NCBI GenBank assembly: GCA_019637695.1 | Contig: JAHBVG010000038.1 | Coordinates: 1-55,865 of the forward strand | Origin: Caldilineaceae bacterium | GTDB taxonomy: Bacteria; Chloroflexota; Anaerolineae; Caldilineales; Caldilineaceae | Direction of reading: 5' to 3' | DNA length: 55,865 nt | Shown: positions 7,474 to 15,287 of the stretch, piece after piece | Position numbering within the stretch: the stretch's first letter is position 1 | Layout: each line of letters opens with the position of its first letter | Translations under genes and position numbers: made by a program | The notes under the pieces: generated by a model | The model's input: the letters and a program-made list of their open reading frames with translations, nothing else | What the model was told of the DNA's origin: nothing | The model's database searches: none

Positions 7474-8673
7474 ATGTCTTCTACATTCACCATGAACAAA
7501 CGCCAATTGCTGATACTGTGGCTCTGTTTGGGATTGCTTCCATTTGAAGCCGCCCTTACCATTCGATTGCTACCCGTCTATGCCGTGCGCTTGGGCGCTG
7601 ACCCAACGACGACGGGGCTCTTTGTGGCCTTTGCCTTTCTGGCTGTTGCGTTGGGCAACATCACAGGCGGCTGGCTATCCGACCGCTTTGGCCGACGCAA
7701 AGAGATCCTCTTGCTCAGTTACGCCGTTTGGATTCTGGCGGCGCTCTTGCTCACCCAAGCGAACACGATTCTGCGTTTGATCGTGCTGATCGGCGTGCTG
7801 TGGTTTCCGGGGGGCATTGCCATCTCTATCTTGAGCATTATCGTGGCCTTATCCGCAACGGCAGGGGAACGGGGCAAGGTCTTTGGGTTACTTGGCCTCG
7901 GCACGGGTGTGGGTTCGTTGCTGGCCGGACTGGTCGGCGGGCCAATTGCGGAACGCTGGGGCTTTCCTGTACTGTTCCTCGTCATGGCGGCTGTCACAGC
8001 CGTCATGCTCTTGCTTGCCCTGTTTATTCAGGACAAGCCCACACTGCCGGAAAAAGCCCAACGGTTACGGCAAGAGAGTACGCCGGCGGCAGAACCACCC
8101 AGCATTGGCGCCATGTTGAAGTTATTGCTCTTGACCCACCTGTTGGTCCGGCTGGGGGTATTTATTGGAGGCTTGGGCAGCCCGCTGATCATGACGCAGT
8201 TAGGGTTCACGGCGACCGCGGTCTCCAGCACGATTGCCGTGAGCGCCGCCATCGCCCTGCCCCTCCCGTTGCTCTTGGGTTGGTTATCCGACCGGGCCGG
8301 TCGCAAGCCGTTTGTCCTTGCGGCCTATGGTTGCTGTGTGCTGGGTGTGCTGCTGCTCATCCTAGCACAGTGGCTCTGGCACTTCTGGCTATCGGCCTCC
8401 CTGCTGGCGATTGTCGACGCCAGCAGGGGCGTCGTGCAGGCTTTCGTGGCGGATATGGCGCCGCCCGCCGCGCTCGGCCGCGCCATATCGATCTCCAATA
8501 CAACGTCCATGGCCGCCGGCATCCTGGGCTTGAGCAGCGCCGGCTATCTGATGCAGACCATCGGCCTCAACCCCACCTTGTTGCTGGGCGCATCTTTGCC
8601 GCTTGTCGCCATGGTTCTGCTGCTGTACCTGCGCAAACCGGCAGCGATCACTGCGTCTTTGGCATCGACCTGA
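7474..8673 (+). CDS. Major facilitator superfamily transporter
   Basis: Inner-membrane secondary transporter of 399 aa with twelve predicted hydrophobic segments. The MFS motif A appears in both halves: GWLSDRFGRRKE after helix 2 and GWLSDRAGRKPF in the second half. The start at 7474 has AGGAG 8 bases upstream; the ATG at 7468 would leave only 2 bases. It is transcribed away from the SDR across the shared promoter repeat and ends 12 bases before the stop of the converging substrate-binding-protein gene, with no clear terminator between. Drug efflux is a common role of this type, but the substrate is unknown. Confidence 0.9.
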   Translation: MSSTFTMNKRQLLILWLCLGLLPFEAALTIRLLPVYAVRLGADPTTTGLFVAFAFLAVALGNITGGWLSDRFGRRKEILLLSYAVWILAALLLTQANTILRLIVLIGVLWFPGGIAISILSIIVALSATAGERGKVFGLLGLGTGVGSLLAGLVGGPIAERWGFPVLFLVMAAVTAVMLLLALFIQDKPTLPEKAQRLRQESTPAAEPPSIGAMLKLLLLTHLLVRLGVFIGGLGSPLIMTQLGFTATAVSSTIAVSAAIALPLPLLLGWLSDRAGRKPFVLAAYGCCVLGVLLLILAQWLWHFWLSASLLAIVDASRGVVQAFVADMAPPAALGRAISISNTTSMAAGILGLSSAGYLMQTIGLNPTLLLGASLPLVAMVLLLYLRKPAAITASLAST

Positions 8674-8685
8674 CTCCCTTATGCG

Positions 8686-10734
8686 TTATTCCTGAATCAT
8701 AAACATCTGTTCGGGCAAGCCGTGCCCTGGCGTTTGGGCATAGAAAACCCATTCAATGGGCTTGGGTACATTACGGACATTGTTTTTGATCACGGTTGTG
8801 TAAACAGGCACATCAACGACCATACCGATCAGAGGCAGGTTGTCACACAAAATCTCCATGCCTTCGATGTAGCGTTGCCGGCGCTCATCCGGATCCAGAG
8901 TCTGGACGGCTTCCCAATGTTTCAAGATTTGATCCTTTAGCCATTGTGGGCCATCGTATTCTGCCGGATCGGGATTCGGGGTACTGCCCCATACGTAGGC
9001 AATTGGCCCCGAACTATACCATGGAATCAAGTATGATATTGTCTCAGGATTCCATTCGCCGGTCTCAAAGAGATTCATCATCGGTTCGTTGGCCATTATG
9101 CGTCTTACCCACAAGCTGCGCTCGACAGGATTGACGATCAATTGAATACCAATGTCTTGCCACATTTGGGCAATGGTCTCGCCGATATCCGGGTAGGGCA
9201 GGAAGGCTCCGCTGACGGCATCAATGCGCAGAACAAGACGTTCGCCACTCGGCAGCAGGCGATAGCCCTCACTATCCTTCTGCTCTAGACCGATTGAATC
9301 GAGGATGGCATTGGCTTCTTCCGGGTCGAAGCGTCCAAATTCCAGGTCCCAGCGGTCGCTGGTAAAGTAGGGTGACGAGTTGGCCGGGCAAAGCGACGCT
9401 TCCTTGCCCACGCCCAGGAAGTAGGTTTCGTTGATCTCGCTGCGTTCGATGGCAAGCGAGAGCGCTTTGCGGAAGTCCAGACTGCCCACCGTATAGGCGG
9501 CAATGTCCGGATCGGCGTTCCAATCCATGTTGATGTAGACGGCAATAGGATTGCGTGTGCTGCTCGTCCAGAAGTCTACAAAGTAATCACCCTGCTCTTG
9601 ATTCTGGCGAAGCACAGGTAACTTGGCAAAATCAATGTGGCGACCTTGAATGGTGTAGTTGCCGGCGATGGCGCGCAGGTTCAGCACCTCTAGCTCTTCT
9701 ACCAACTCCAACGAGATGCCGTCGAAGTAGGGCAATTGTTGCCCATGGGTGTCCACTGCCCAGAAATAGGGATTGCGCTCAAAGTTCAGCTCATTTGATG
9801 AGAGCAGGGTCGTCGGCTTCCAGGGGCCCATGACCGGGGAATCCGGGTTCATCACCGCATCAGCCTTCGCCAGGAAGAAGAGATTCCATGCATTGAAACC
9901 TGCTTCTTGGGCCATGGCATCCACTTCTTCTTGCCCGATGATATCAGGATGGAATTGCTCCAGATAATGCTTGGGAGCGTAAAAACCGTAGCCGATGCGT
10001 CCACCTTGCAAGTAGCCCGCTACGTTTAGAGTGGAGAGAACAACGGGCCATGTCGGGAAGGATTGGGCAAAGGTGATGGTGAAGGTAGAGTCGTCAATTT
10101 TCTCAATGGTGGCAAGTTCGCCGCCCCACATCATCCACCACGGCTTGGTCGGCACGAGTTCATCATTGGCAACGATATAATCGCGCCAGAAGATATAGTC
10201 ATCGGCAGTAAAGGGTTCGCCATCCGACCACTTCAACCCTTCGCGCAAATAGATTGTCCATTGGGTGGTGTCTTCATTGGACTCCCACTTCCAGGCAAGG
10301 CGTGGGCGCATTTCTGTTGCGCCTGCATCCCAAAAGATGGTGTAGTCGTTGATCCAGCGTTCATAGTTCTGGCGGTCACCAGGGCCGGTGAAAGCGCCCC
10401 GCAGAATGCCGCCATATGTACCGATCATCTCAGCAGGTTGAATCACCAAGGGATTGGCAGGGAGCCGTTCTTCCACGGGTGGGAGGTCACCGGCGGCAAC
10501 TTTCTCTGCAAGCAGGGGAGCTTCACTAAATGAAGAAGGAATAGTATCAACGACAATGGGCCAACAGGGACTTTCGACGGTGCAGGCTTCCCGTTGTGCC
10601 TGATAGTCATCAGCGGGTGACTCAGGTGCCGCGCTTTGGGGCAGGCCATCACCACAAGCTACCACGAGGAGCAACACGACTAGCAGCAATGACAAAAAGG
10701 CGGATTTTCGTAGCACAGGTTGATTGCGGGCCAT
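8686..10734 (-). CDS. Peptide/nickel-type ABC transporter substrate-binding lipoprotein (SBP family 5)
   Basis: Membrane-anchored binding protein of 682 aa. A lipoprotein signal ends in LVVAC, so Cys at about residue 27 would be lipidated. The body has family 5 features: a WTIYLREGLKWSDGEPFTADD block, FRKALSLAIER, and a late Asp/Glu-rich C-terminal lobe. A strong GGAGG lies 6 bases before the ATG. The family binds oligopeptides, dipeptides or sometimes sugars for a DppBCDF-type importer, but no permease or ATPase genes of that type lie nearby, so it is an orphan here. The upstream gene in the same direction is the HTH-ATPase regulator, 135 bases away. Confidence 0.9.
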   Translation of the reverse strand: MARNQPVLRKSAFLSLLLVVLLLVVACGDGLPQSAAPESPADDYQAQREACTVESPCWPIVVDTIPSSFSEAPLLAEKVAAGDLPPVEERLPANPLVIQPAEMIGTYGGILRGAFTGPGDRQNYERWINDYTIFWDAGATEMRPRLAWKWESNEDTTQWTIYLREGLKWSDGEPFTADDYIFWRDYIVANDELVPTKPWWMMWGGELATIEKIDDSTFTITFAQSFPTWPVVLSTLNVAGYLQGGRIGYGFYAPKHYLEQFHPDIIGQEEVDAMAQEAGFNAWNLFFLAKADAVMNPDSPVMGPWKPTTLLSSNELNFERNPYFWAVDTHGQQLPYFDGISLELVEELEVLNLRAIAGNYTIQGRHIDFAKLPVLRQNQEQGDYFVDFWTSSTRNPIAVYINMDWNADPDIAAYTVGSLDFRKALSLAIERSEINETYFLGVGKEASLCPANSSPYFTSDRWDLEFGRFDPEEANAILDSIGLEQKDSEGYRLLPSGERLVLRIDAVSGAFLPYPDIGETIAQMWQDIGIQLIVNPVERSLWVRRIMANEPMMNLFETGEWNPETISYLIPWYSSGPIAYVWGSTPNPDPAEYDGPQWLKDQILKHWEAVQTLDPDERRQRYIEGMEILCDNLPLIGMVVDVPVYTTVIKNNVRNVPKPIEWVFYAQTPGHGLPEQMFMIQE

Positions 10735-10794
10735 TTAAATCCTCCAGTTAGCCAGATCGAATTAATTAAGATTAAATAAGTCAGTGATTTAGAC

Positions 10795-10826
10795 GAGATT
10801 AGGAGATTAAGAGATTGGGAGACTCC
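10795..10826. repeat. Octanucleotide tandem repeat
   Basis: Four 8-base units (GAGATTAG, GAGATTAA, GAGATTGG, GAGACTCC) lie between the binding-protein gene and the regulator gene. The rest of this 135-base gap is AT-rich with no clear promoter. Confidence 0.75.
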
Positions 10827-10869
10827 TGCCTCGTTGTGTGCAGGGTGCCAACCGGTGCGCGCCTGGACA

Positions 10870-13284
10870 CTACAGTGCCAGCGCGTAAGCGACTGCTTCC
10901 TCCAGCGTCATTGTCTGACCTTCATCCCAGGCCTGTGCAAAGGTTGCCTCATCCAGGGCGAGACGAACCGAATCGAGAGAGCGTTGATAATCTGGATGGC
11001 GCACATGAGCGAATGGGTGGCTTATTGTCTTTCCCAAAGCATCAGATGCGCTTAATAAGCGTACGGCCTTCTGTTTGGCTTCCCCCTCCTCGCTATAGGT
11101 GCCACTGATTTTTGCCAAACCCGATAAACAATAAGCAATCATCACTAGATGACCATACCGTAACGCCAGTTGGATGCTTTCACGAAAGTGTGACCTGGCG
11201 GCGTGCGGTGCGCGTTGATGCAGTTCGAAATTGGCAAAGCGGGCGTGGAGCATGGCAACGCGATTCTCATTGTTGGCAGCACGCGCAATGGCCAGACCTT
11301 CTTCCAAGAGCGCTCTGCCTCCATGAGGATCACCCTGGTTCATCGCAATCATGCCCAGGTCACAAAGCGCGCTCGAACTGCCATGACTGTCGCCAAGGGC
11401 GCGCTGCAGCGCCAGGCTTTGCTCTAGCAACGATTTTGACCGAAGCAAGTCGTCCTGCTGGCGGGCCAAGTTTCCCAGAAAATAAAGTGAATACGCCATT
11501 CCTGACTGGTCACCCACCTGGGAATAGACGCGCAAGGCTTCTTCTAAGAACGTTGTGGCATCTACCAAGTCACCTTGGAGATTGGCGCTTTTTCCGGCAG
11601 CCAGTAACGCTCTGCCTCTGGCAGATGAGGGTGACGGCGGATTTTGCTCTAATGCCTGTGTCGACCACTGGCGTCCTTCCGTATAGTAGCCACGGATGCA
11701 CCAAAACTCGCGCAAGGCGCCTGCCATCTGCAAGGCAACGGGTGGATTGGCTGTCAGCGCCCAGCCCAGCGCTGCCCGCAGGTTGTCATGCTCACGCTCC
11801 AACTGATCATAGCAAGTTGTCTCTGCTGCATAGCCCAACTGGCGATACGCATGCTCAGCCATTTCCAGGAAATAGTGGGCATGACGCTCTCGAACCAACT
11901 GCTCTTCCTGCGAGTTGTTCAGTTGTTCATTGGCATAGGCGCGGAGCGTCTCCAATACCGTAAACCGGCGTTCCCCATCCGCTTGCGCCGTTGCCTGCAC
12001 AAGACCTTTGTTCAACAGTGCGTACAACAATTCTTCTGCAAAACCCAAATGCATCACCGCCGCGCCATCAAACCCGCCAACAAAGACCCCCAGTGTGCGA
12101 AAGAGCCTCTGCTCTCCTTCCGTCAATAGGTCATAGCTATGCTGGATGGTCTGGCGCAAGGTGCGTTGGCGGGCAGGTAAATCACGCATCTCTGCGCTGA
12201 GCAGATCAAGCGGGCGCGCTTGCAGCCCTTCGACCAGCGCTTGTGGCGAAAAGTGGTCACTGTGCGCGGCCAACAACTCAATCGCCAGCGGCAGGTAATC
12301 CACCTGTTGACAGAGTTGATCAATCGCCGCGCCATTGGCATCGGTGCGCATGAACGCCGGATCCACCAACTGGGCGCGCTGGACAAAGAGATCACTCGCT
12401 GCTGCCGCGGCCAGGGGCGCGACAGGGAAGCGTTGCTCCCCCAACAATTGCAACGGTTCACGACTCGTAGCCAGGATGTGCAGATGCGGACTGGCGCGCA
12501 GCCATTGGTGGACCCACGCCGCACACCCCGCCGCCAGATGTTCACAGTTATCCAGCAACAAGAGCAGGCGCCTGCTTTTGATCATTTCGAGCAACAGCCG
12601 GTCCAACGGTTGGCCTGGTTGTTCCCGTAGGCCCACTACCTTCGCCACCGCTTCAGGAATCAACCCCGCATCGGTCAACGGCGCCAGCTCCACCCACCAG
12701 ATCCCGTCGGGGAATTTTGGATTTTGGATTGTCGATTTTGGATTGTCTGTGACCCCCGAATCCAAAATCCAAAATCTAAAATCTAAAATCGCCCGCGCCA
12801 TTTCCAGCGCCAGCCGTGTTTTGCCAGCGCCGCCGACACCCGTCAGGGTCAGCAGACGGCTGGTGGTAAGCAGGCGATAGCCGTCCACAATCTCGTGGTC
12901 ACGGCCAAGAAAGCTGGTGAGCGGAGCAGGCAAATTTGTCGGCGGCCCTTTCGGGGTAGCTGGCGTCATCGCAGGCAAATCGATTGGAGGCGATTGTGGC
13001 AGCGGCTCTAGCCCACGCGCCAGACTCAGCCAGGCATGGCGTTGTGCTGTGGTCACCCCTAAATGGCTGGCGAGCAGTTCGGCTAATTGCTGGGAAGGCT
13101 TCAGTTCGTCTGCTTCAATGCGCCGAACAGTGATGCGCGCACAACCGACCCGCTGGGCCAATTCTTCCTGGGTCAAATCCAGGGCGCGCCGCCGTTGCCG
13201 CAGCCATGCGCCAAAGGAGAGTAGTTCTTCCGGTTGATGGGGATGCCGGTGATGACGGTGTTGCGGATGGGGCGAAGGAGCCAT
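10870..13284 (-). CDS. HTH-ATPase-TPR transcriptional regulator
   Basis: Large cytoplasmic regulator of 804 aa. An XRE-type HTH (about residues 25-75, LTQEELAQRVGCARITVRR) is followed by an NB-ARC/STAND ATPase with Walker A TGVGGAGKTRLA near residue 145, Walker B LLLLDNCEH near 243 and ATSREPL, and then TPR-like repeats (about 560-780). Such proteins integrate an unknown ligand through ATP-driven oligomerisation. The ATG at 13284 is preferred over an in-frame codon at 13467 because the HTH starts shortly after it and AGGGA sits 8 bases upstream. Odd feature: about 26 residues in the ATPase domain (around 165-190) are encoded by a heptanucleotide repeat array and break the usual ALDxFPDGVWWVEL block. 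The upstream sequence is shared with the SDR/MFS region. Confidence 0.88.
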   Translation of the reverse strand: MAPSPHPQHRHHRHPHQPEELLSFGAWLRQRRRALDLTQEELAQRVGCARITVRRIEADELKPSQQLAELLASHLGVTTAQRHAWLSLARGLEPLPQSPPIDLPAMTPATPKGPPTNLPAPLTSFLGRDHEIVDGYRLLTTSRLLTLTGVGGAGKTRLALEMARAILDFRFWILDSGVTDNPKSTIQNPKFPDGIWWVELAPLTDAGLIPEAVAKVVGLREQPGQPLDRLLLEMIKSRRLLLLLDNCEHLAAGCAAWVHQWLRASPHLHILATSREPLQLLGEQRFPVAPLAAAAASDLFVQRAQLVDPAFMRTDANGAAIDQLCQQVDYLPLAIELLAAHSDHFSPQALVEGLQARPLDLLSAEMRDLPARQRTLRQTIQHSYDLLTEGEQRLFRTLGVFVGGFDGAAVMHLGFAEELLYALLNKGLVQATAQADGERRFTVLETLRAYANEQLNNSQEEQLVRERHAHYFLEMAEHAYRQLGYAAETTCYDQLEREHDNLRAALGWALTANPPVALQMAGALREFWCIRGYYTEGRQWSTQALEQNPPSPSSARGRALLAAGKSANLQGDLVDATTFLEEALRVYSQVGDQSGMAYSLYFLGNLARQQDDLLRSKSLLEQSLALQRALGDSHGSSSALCDLGMIAMNQGDPHGGRALLEEGLAIARAANNENRVAMLHARFANFELHQRAPHAARSHFRESIQLALRYGHLVMIAYCLSGLAKISGTYSEEGEAKQKAVRLLSASDALGKTISHPFAHVRHPDYQRSLDSVRLALDEATFAQAWDEGQTMTLEEAVAYALAL
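12714..12790. repeat. Heptamer repeat array inside the regulator gene
   Basis: Eleven 7-base units: GGATTTT/GGATTGT-type on one side and the complementary CCAAAAT/CTAAAAT-type on the other, so the array can fold as a hairpin. It keeps the reading frame open and encodes a Trp/Phe/Asp/Asn-rich insert in the NB-ARC domain. Confidence 0.85.
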
Positions 13285-13286
13285 GA

Positions 13287-13366
13287 TTGTATCCCTTTTG
13301 GTATCCAAAAAGGCATTACGCCAGCGCGCACACTGTGATGAAGTAGAGATTATCCATTGTACACCA
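13287..13366. promoter_or_regulatory. Shared promoter repeat / putative operator, copy 2
   Basis: Second copy of the 80-base sequence at 7342-7421. It contains the direct repeat GTATCC-N6-GTATCC (13289-13306), then AAAAAGGCATTAC. It begins 3 bases before the regulator ATG on the minus strand and overlaps its ribosome-binding region. Autoregulation by the encoded HTH protein is a reasonable hypothesis. A 19-base piece recurs at 19515-19533. Confidence 0.5.
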
Positions 13367-13519
13367 TAGAGACAGTTGCTTGGCAAGGAAACCTGCATCT
13401 TTCGGGTTTCATGGGGGATTGCCTGAAAGGTGAGGCGTGATCGGTGATATTCCTCTATCATGTTCACGTTTCACGGCTCATCACCCCTAAATTGGCAAAG
13501 AGCCAGAAGGGAGATCGCT

Positions 13520-15007
13520 ATGCTAAGAACGATGATTCTGAGAATAATGTCGAGGATGAAGGCCGTAACGCAGGAGTACTTGCTAGTCCATAGCGGTGCA
13601 AATAGCGCGATAGTTTCGAAGGATAACATTCATGTGAAACTGGCCCGATCCACAGTTCTGGACTGGCAGATTTTGGACGAAGAGAAGCCCCAGAACGACC
13701 AGAGCGCTGCGCCAACCGGCTCCGATCCTGCCCATTCCGTTCGTCGTGGGCGCGCCGTACAACTGTTTGTCGGCCTGCTGCTGATCGTAGCGGCAGGTAC
13801 ATTGTTTTACCTGTGGCGGTTGGCGGAGGCCGGCGCCCAGATCGTGGAGTCCGAATTGCGCACGACCGTCATTGCCGATGCGGGGCGGCGATTGCCTCCA
13901 CCCAGCCGCCAGGCTGATGCTGGCGCGCCGGCGGCGGCAGCCACAGTACAGGTACAAGGATTCACCTTCCACGGCAAGGTCGCCAGCGTCCACACAGAGA
14001 CCACAGTAACCGAGCCGGGTGGGCAGAGGTACAGCATGCGGCAGCGCCACTTCTACCAGCCCTCGCAAACTGGTTGGATACGCGTGCGGCCGAACAGCGC
14101 TCTTCTTGGCGAGCGCCAACGCCGCCAGACTGCGTACTTCTCCTTTGCCTACTATCAGATCGACAGTACGGCTGTGGCCGCTGCTGCCGCCGAAGCGGAC
14201 AGGGTGTACGCCGATCTGCGCAGAGATTATGGTTTACCGCCTGCCGTCGAGCGCGTGGTCGTGGAAGTTACCGCCGAGCCGTACCGTGAATCGACTTGTC
14301 GCCTGCGCAATCACCTATGCCTGCAATCGCCGGCGTTGGCCTCACTCCCGGTTGAACTTTCCGAAACCGAAGCCCTAGAACTCTGGTTCGTCAACGCGCT
14401 TGCGTATAGCGTAAGCCGGGCGGCCGTCGAGGCAACCTCACAGCGCGAACCATTCCACTCTCCATTCAAGGTTGGCTGGCGGCATACTGTCTATGTGTTA
14501 CCCCGCGTGCAGATGCGTCGGCATAGTAACCTCCTCTCCGCGTGGCAAACAACACTGACGCGCTGGCTCTACAGCATTGAAGCGCGGGCGCCGCAGCCGG
14601 ACGCAGAGATGCTGGCCCAGGAGTTAGCCCATTTGTGCGCGGCCCACCAGATCGCGGCGTACCAGTCCGTTATCGCCAACGCCGCCCCCACCGATCTGTG
14701 TGTCGCTCCCCCCATGTGGGATTTGCGCTATCTCGCCAACCATCATGCGCCAGACCGCTTGGACCATTTGTTCATGCCTGACTTCGATCTCACAGTCACA
14801 GACCCGTCCTGGATCGATCTGCTCGCCTTCGAGACCGTACTCGACTATGTGGTCGCTACCTATGGAGATGACGCCTTATTTGCACTGGTTGAGGGCTTCC
14901 GGCGCTATGACACGTGGAACACGCTGATCCCCGCCGTCTTCGCCGTTTCCGCCGAGGAGTTTGAGCGCGGCTGGCAGGGATATCTGAAAAAACTTGGCGA
15001 AATGTAA
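13520..15007 (+). CDS. Unknown single-pass membrane protein
   Basis: Protein of 495 aa that I do not recognise. The chosen ATG has GGGAG 6 bases upstream; a longer frame from 13460 lacks this. A charged about 80-residue N-terminal cytoplasmic part precedes one membrane helix (VQLFVGLLLIVAAGTLFYLW), and about 380 residues should lie outside. The C-terminal ALVEGFRRYDTWNTLI ... FERGWQGYL resembles the end of MA-type metallopeptidase-like proteins, but the HExxH site is absent (QELAHLC is the nearest), so a catalytic role is not supported. It is divergent from the HTH-ATPase regulator, and its stop codon touches a 132-bp repeat element. Confidence 0.75.
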   Translation: MLRTMILRIMSRMKAVTQEYLLVHSGANSAIVSKDNIHVKLARSTVLDWQILDEEKPQNDQSAAPTGSDPAHSVRRGRAVQLFVGLLLIVAAGTLFYLWRLAEAGAQIVESELRTTVIADAGRRLPPPSRQADAGAPAAAATVQVQGFTFHGKVASVHTETTVTEPGGQRYSMRQRHFYQPSQTGWIRVRPNSALLGERQRRQTAYFSFAYYQIDSTAVAAAAAEADRVYADLRRDYGLPPAVERVVVEVTAEPYRESTCRLRNHLCLQSPALASLPVELSETEALELWFVNALAYSVSRAAVEATSQREPFHSPFKVGWRHTVYVLPRVQMRRHSNLLSAWQTTLTRWLYSIEARAPQPDAEMLAQELAHLCAAHQIAAYQSVIANAAPTDLCVAPPMWDLRYLANHHAPDRLDHLFMPDFDLTVTDPSWIDLLAFETVLDYVVATYGDDALFALVEGFRRYDTWNTLIPAVFAVSAEEFERGWQGYLKKLGEM

Positions 15008-15137
15008 TGGGTGTGTTCAAAACGAGTTGGCCGTCTGGGTAGGGGTTTAGGTGGACGGCTCACAAAAATCGTCAGCATAAGCCATTGCTCATCTGCCGTC
15101 CAACCAAACCTTTACGAATCTTTCTGACGTTGAATTG
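15006..15137 (+). repeat. 132-bp inverted-repeat element, copy A
   Basis: The sequence from GGGTGTGTTCAAAACGAGTTGG on matches, in reverse orientation, the element at 51195-51326. Shared blocks include CGTCTGGGTAGGGGTTT, GGTGGACGGCTCACAAA, GCCATTGCTC and TCTGCCGTCCA. Its ends form an imperfect inverted repeat. It has no coding capacity and begins at the stop codon of the preceding gene, so it is MITE-like. Confidence 0.75.
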
Positions 15138-15164
15138 GAGAAAGCAATCGCAGAATATGTTGCA

Positions 15165-15287
15165 TCAGCTACGTGACCATTCGAGCAGGGCTTGAGCCTC
15201 GATCCAATCCGGTGTGTCGAAACCCTCGGTGAACCATCCACAGAGGTTGGACAGCAGGGTATGGGCCTTGCCAACGCCGGCAGCAGC
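15165..15287 (-). pseudogene. C-terminal fragment of an ATPase/cyclase-TPR type protein
   Basis: Directly after the stop of the BTAD regulator, and in the same frame, about 40 codons read GKAHTLLSNLCGWFTEGFDT and end in ALLEWSRS before TGA. The WFTEGFDTPD...A.ALL pattern is the characteristic C terminus of AAA-ATPase/adenylate-cyclase-like TPR proteins. No start or upstream part is present, so this is a remnant left by rearrangement. Confidence 0.5.

Noticed and set aside
8674..8685. Bidirectional terminator between MFS and binding-protein genes
   Set aside because: The convergent gap is only 12 bases and no stem-loop with T-run is found.
14580..14700. Metallopeptidase active site in the unknown membrane protein
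   Set aside because: The C-terminal pattern hints at an MA-type peptidase fold, but HExxH is missing, so no catalytic role is assigned.
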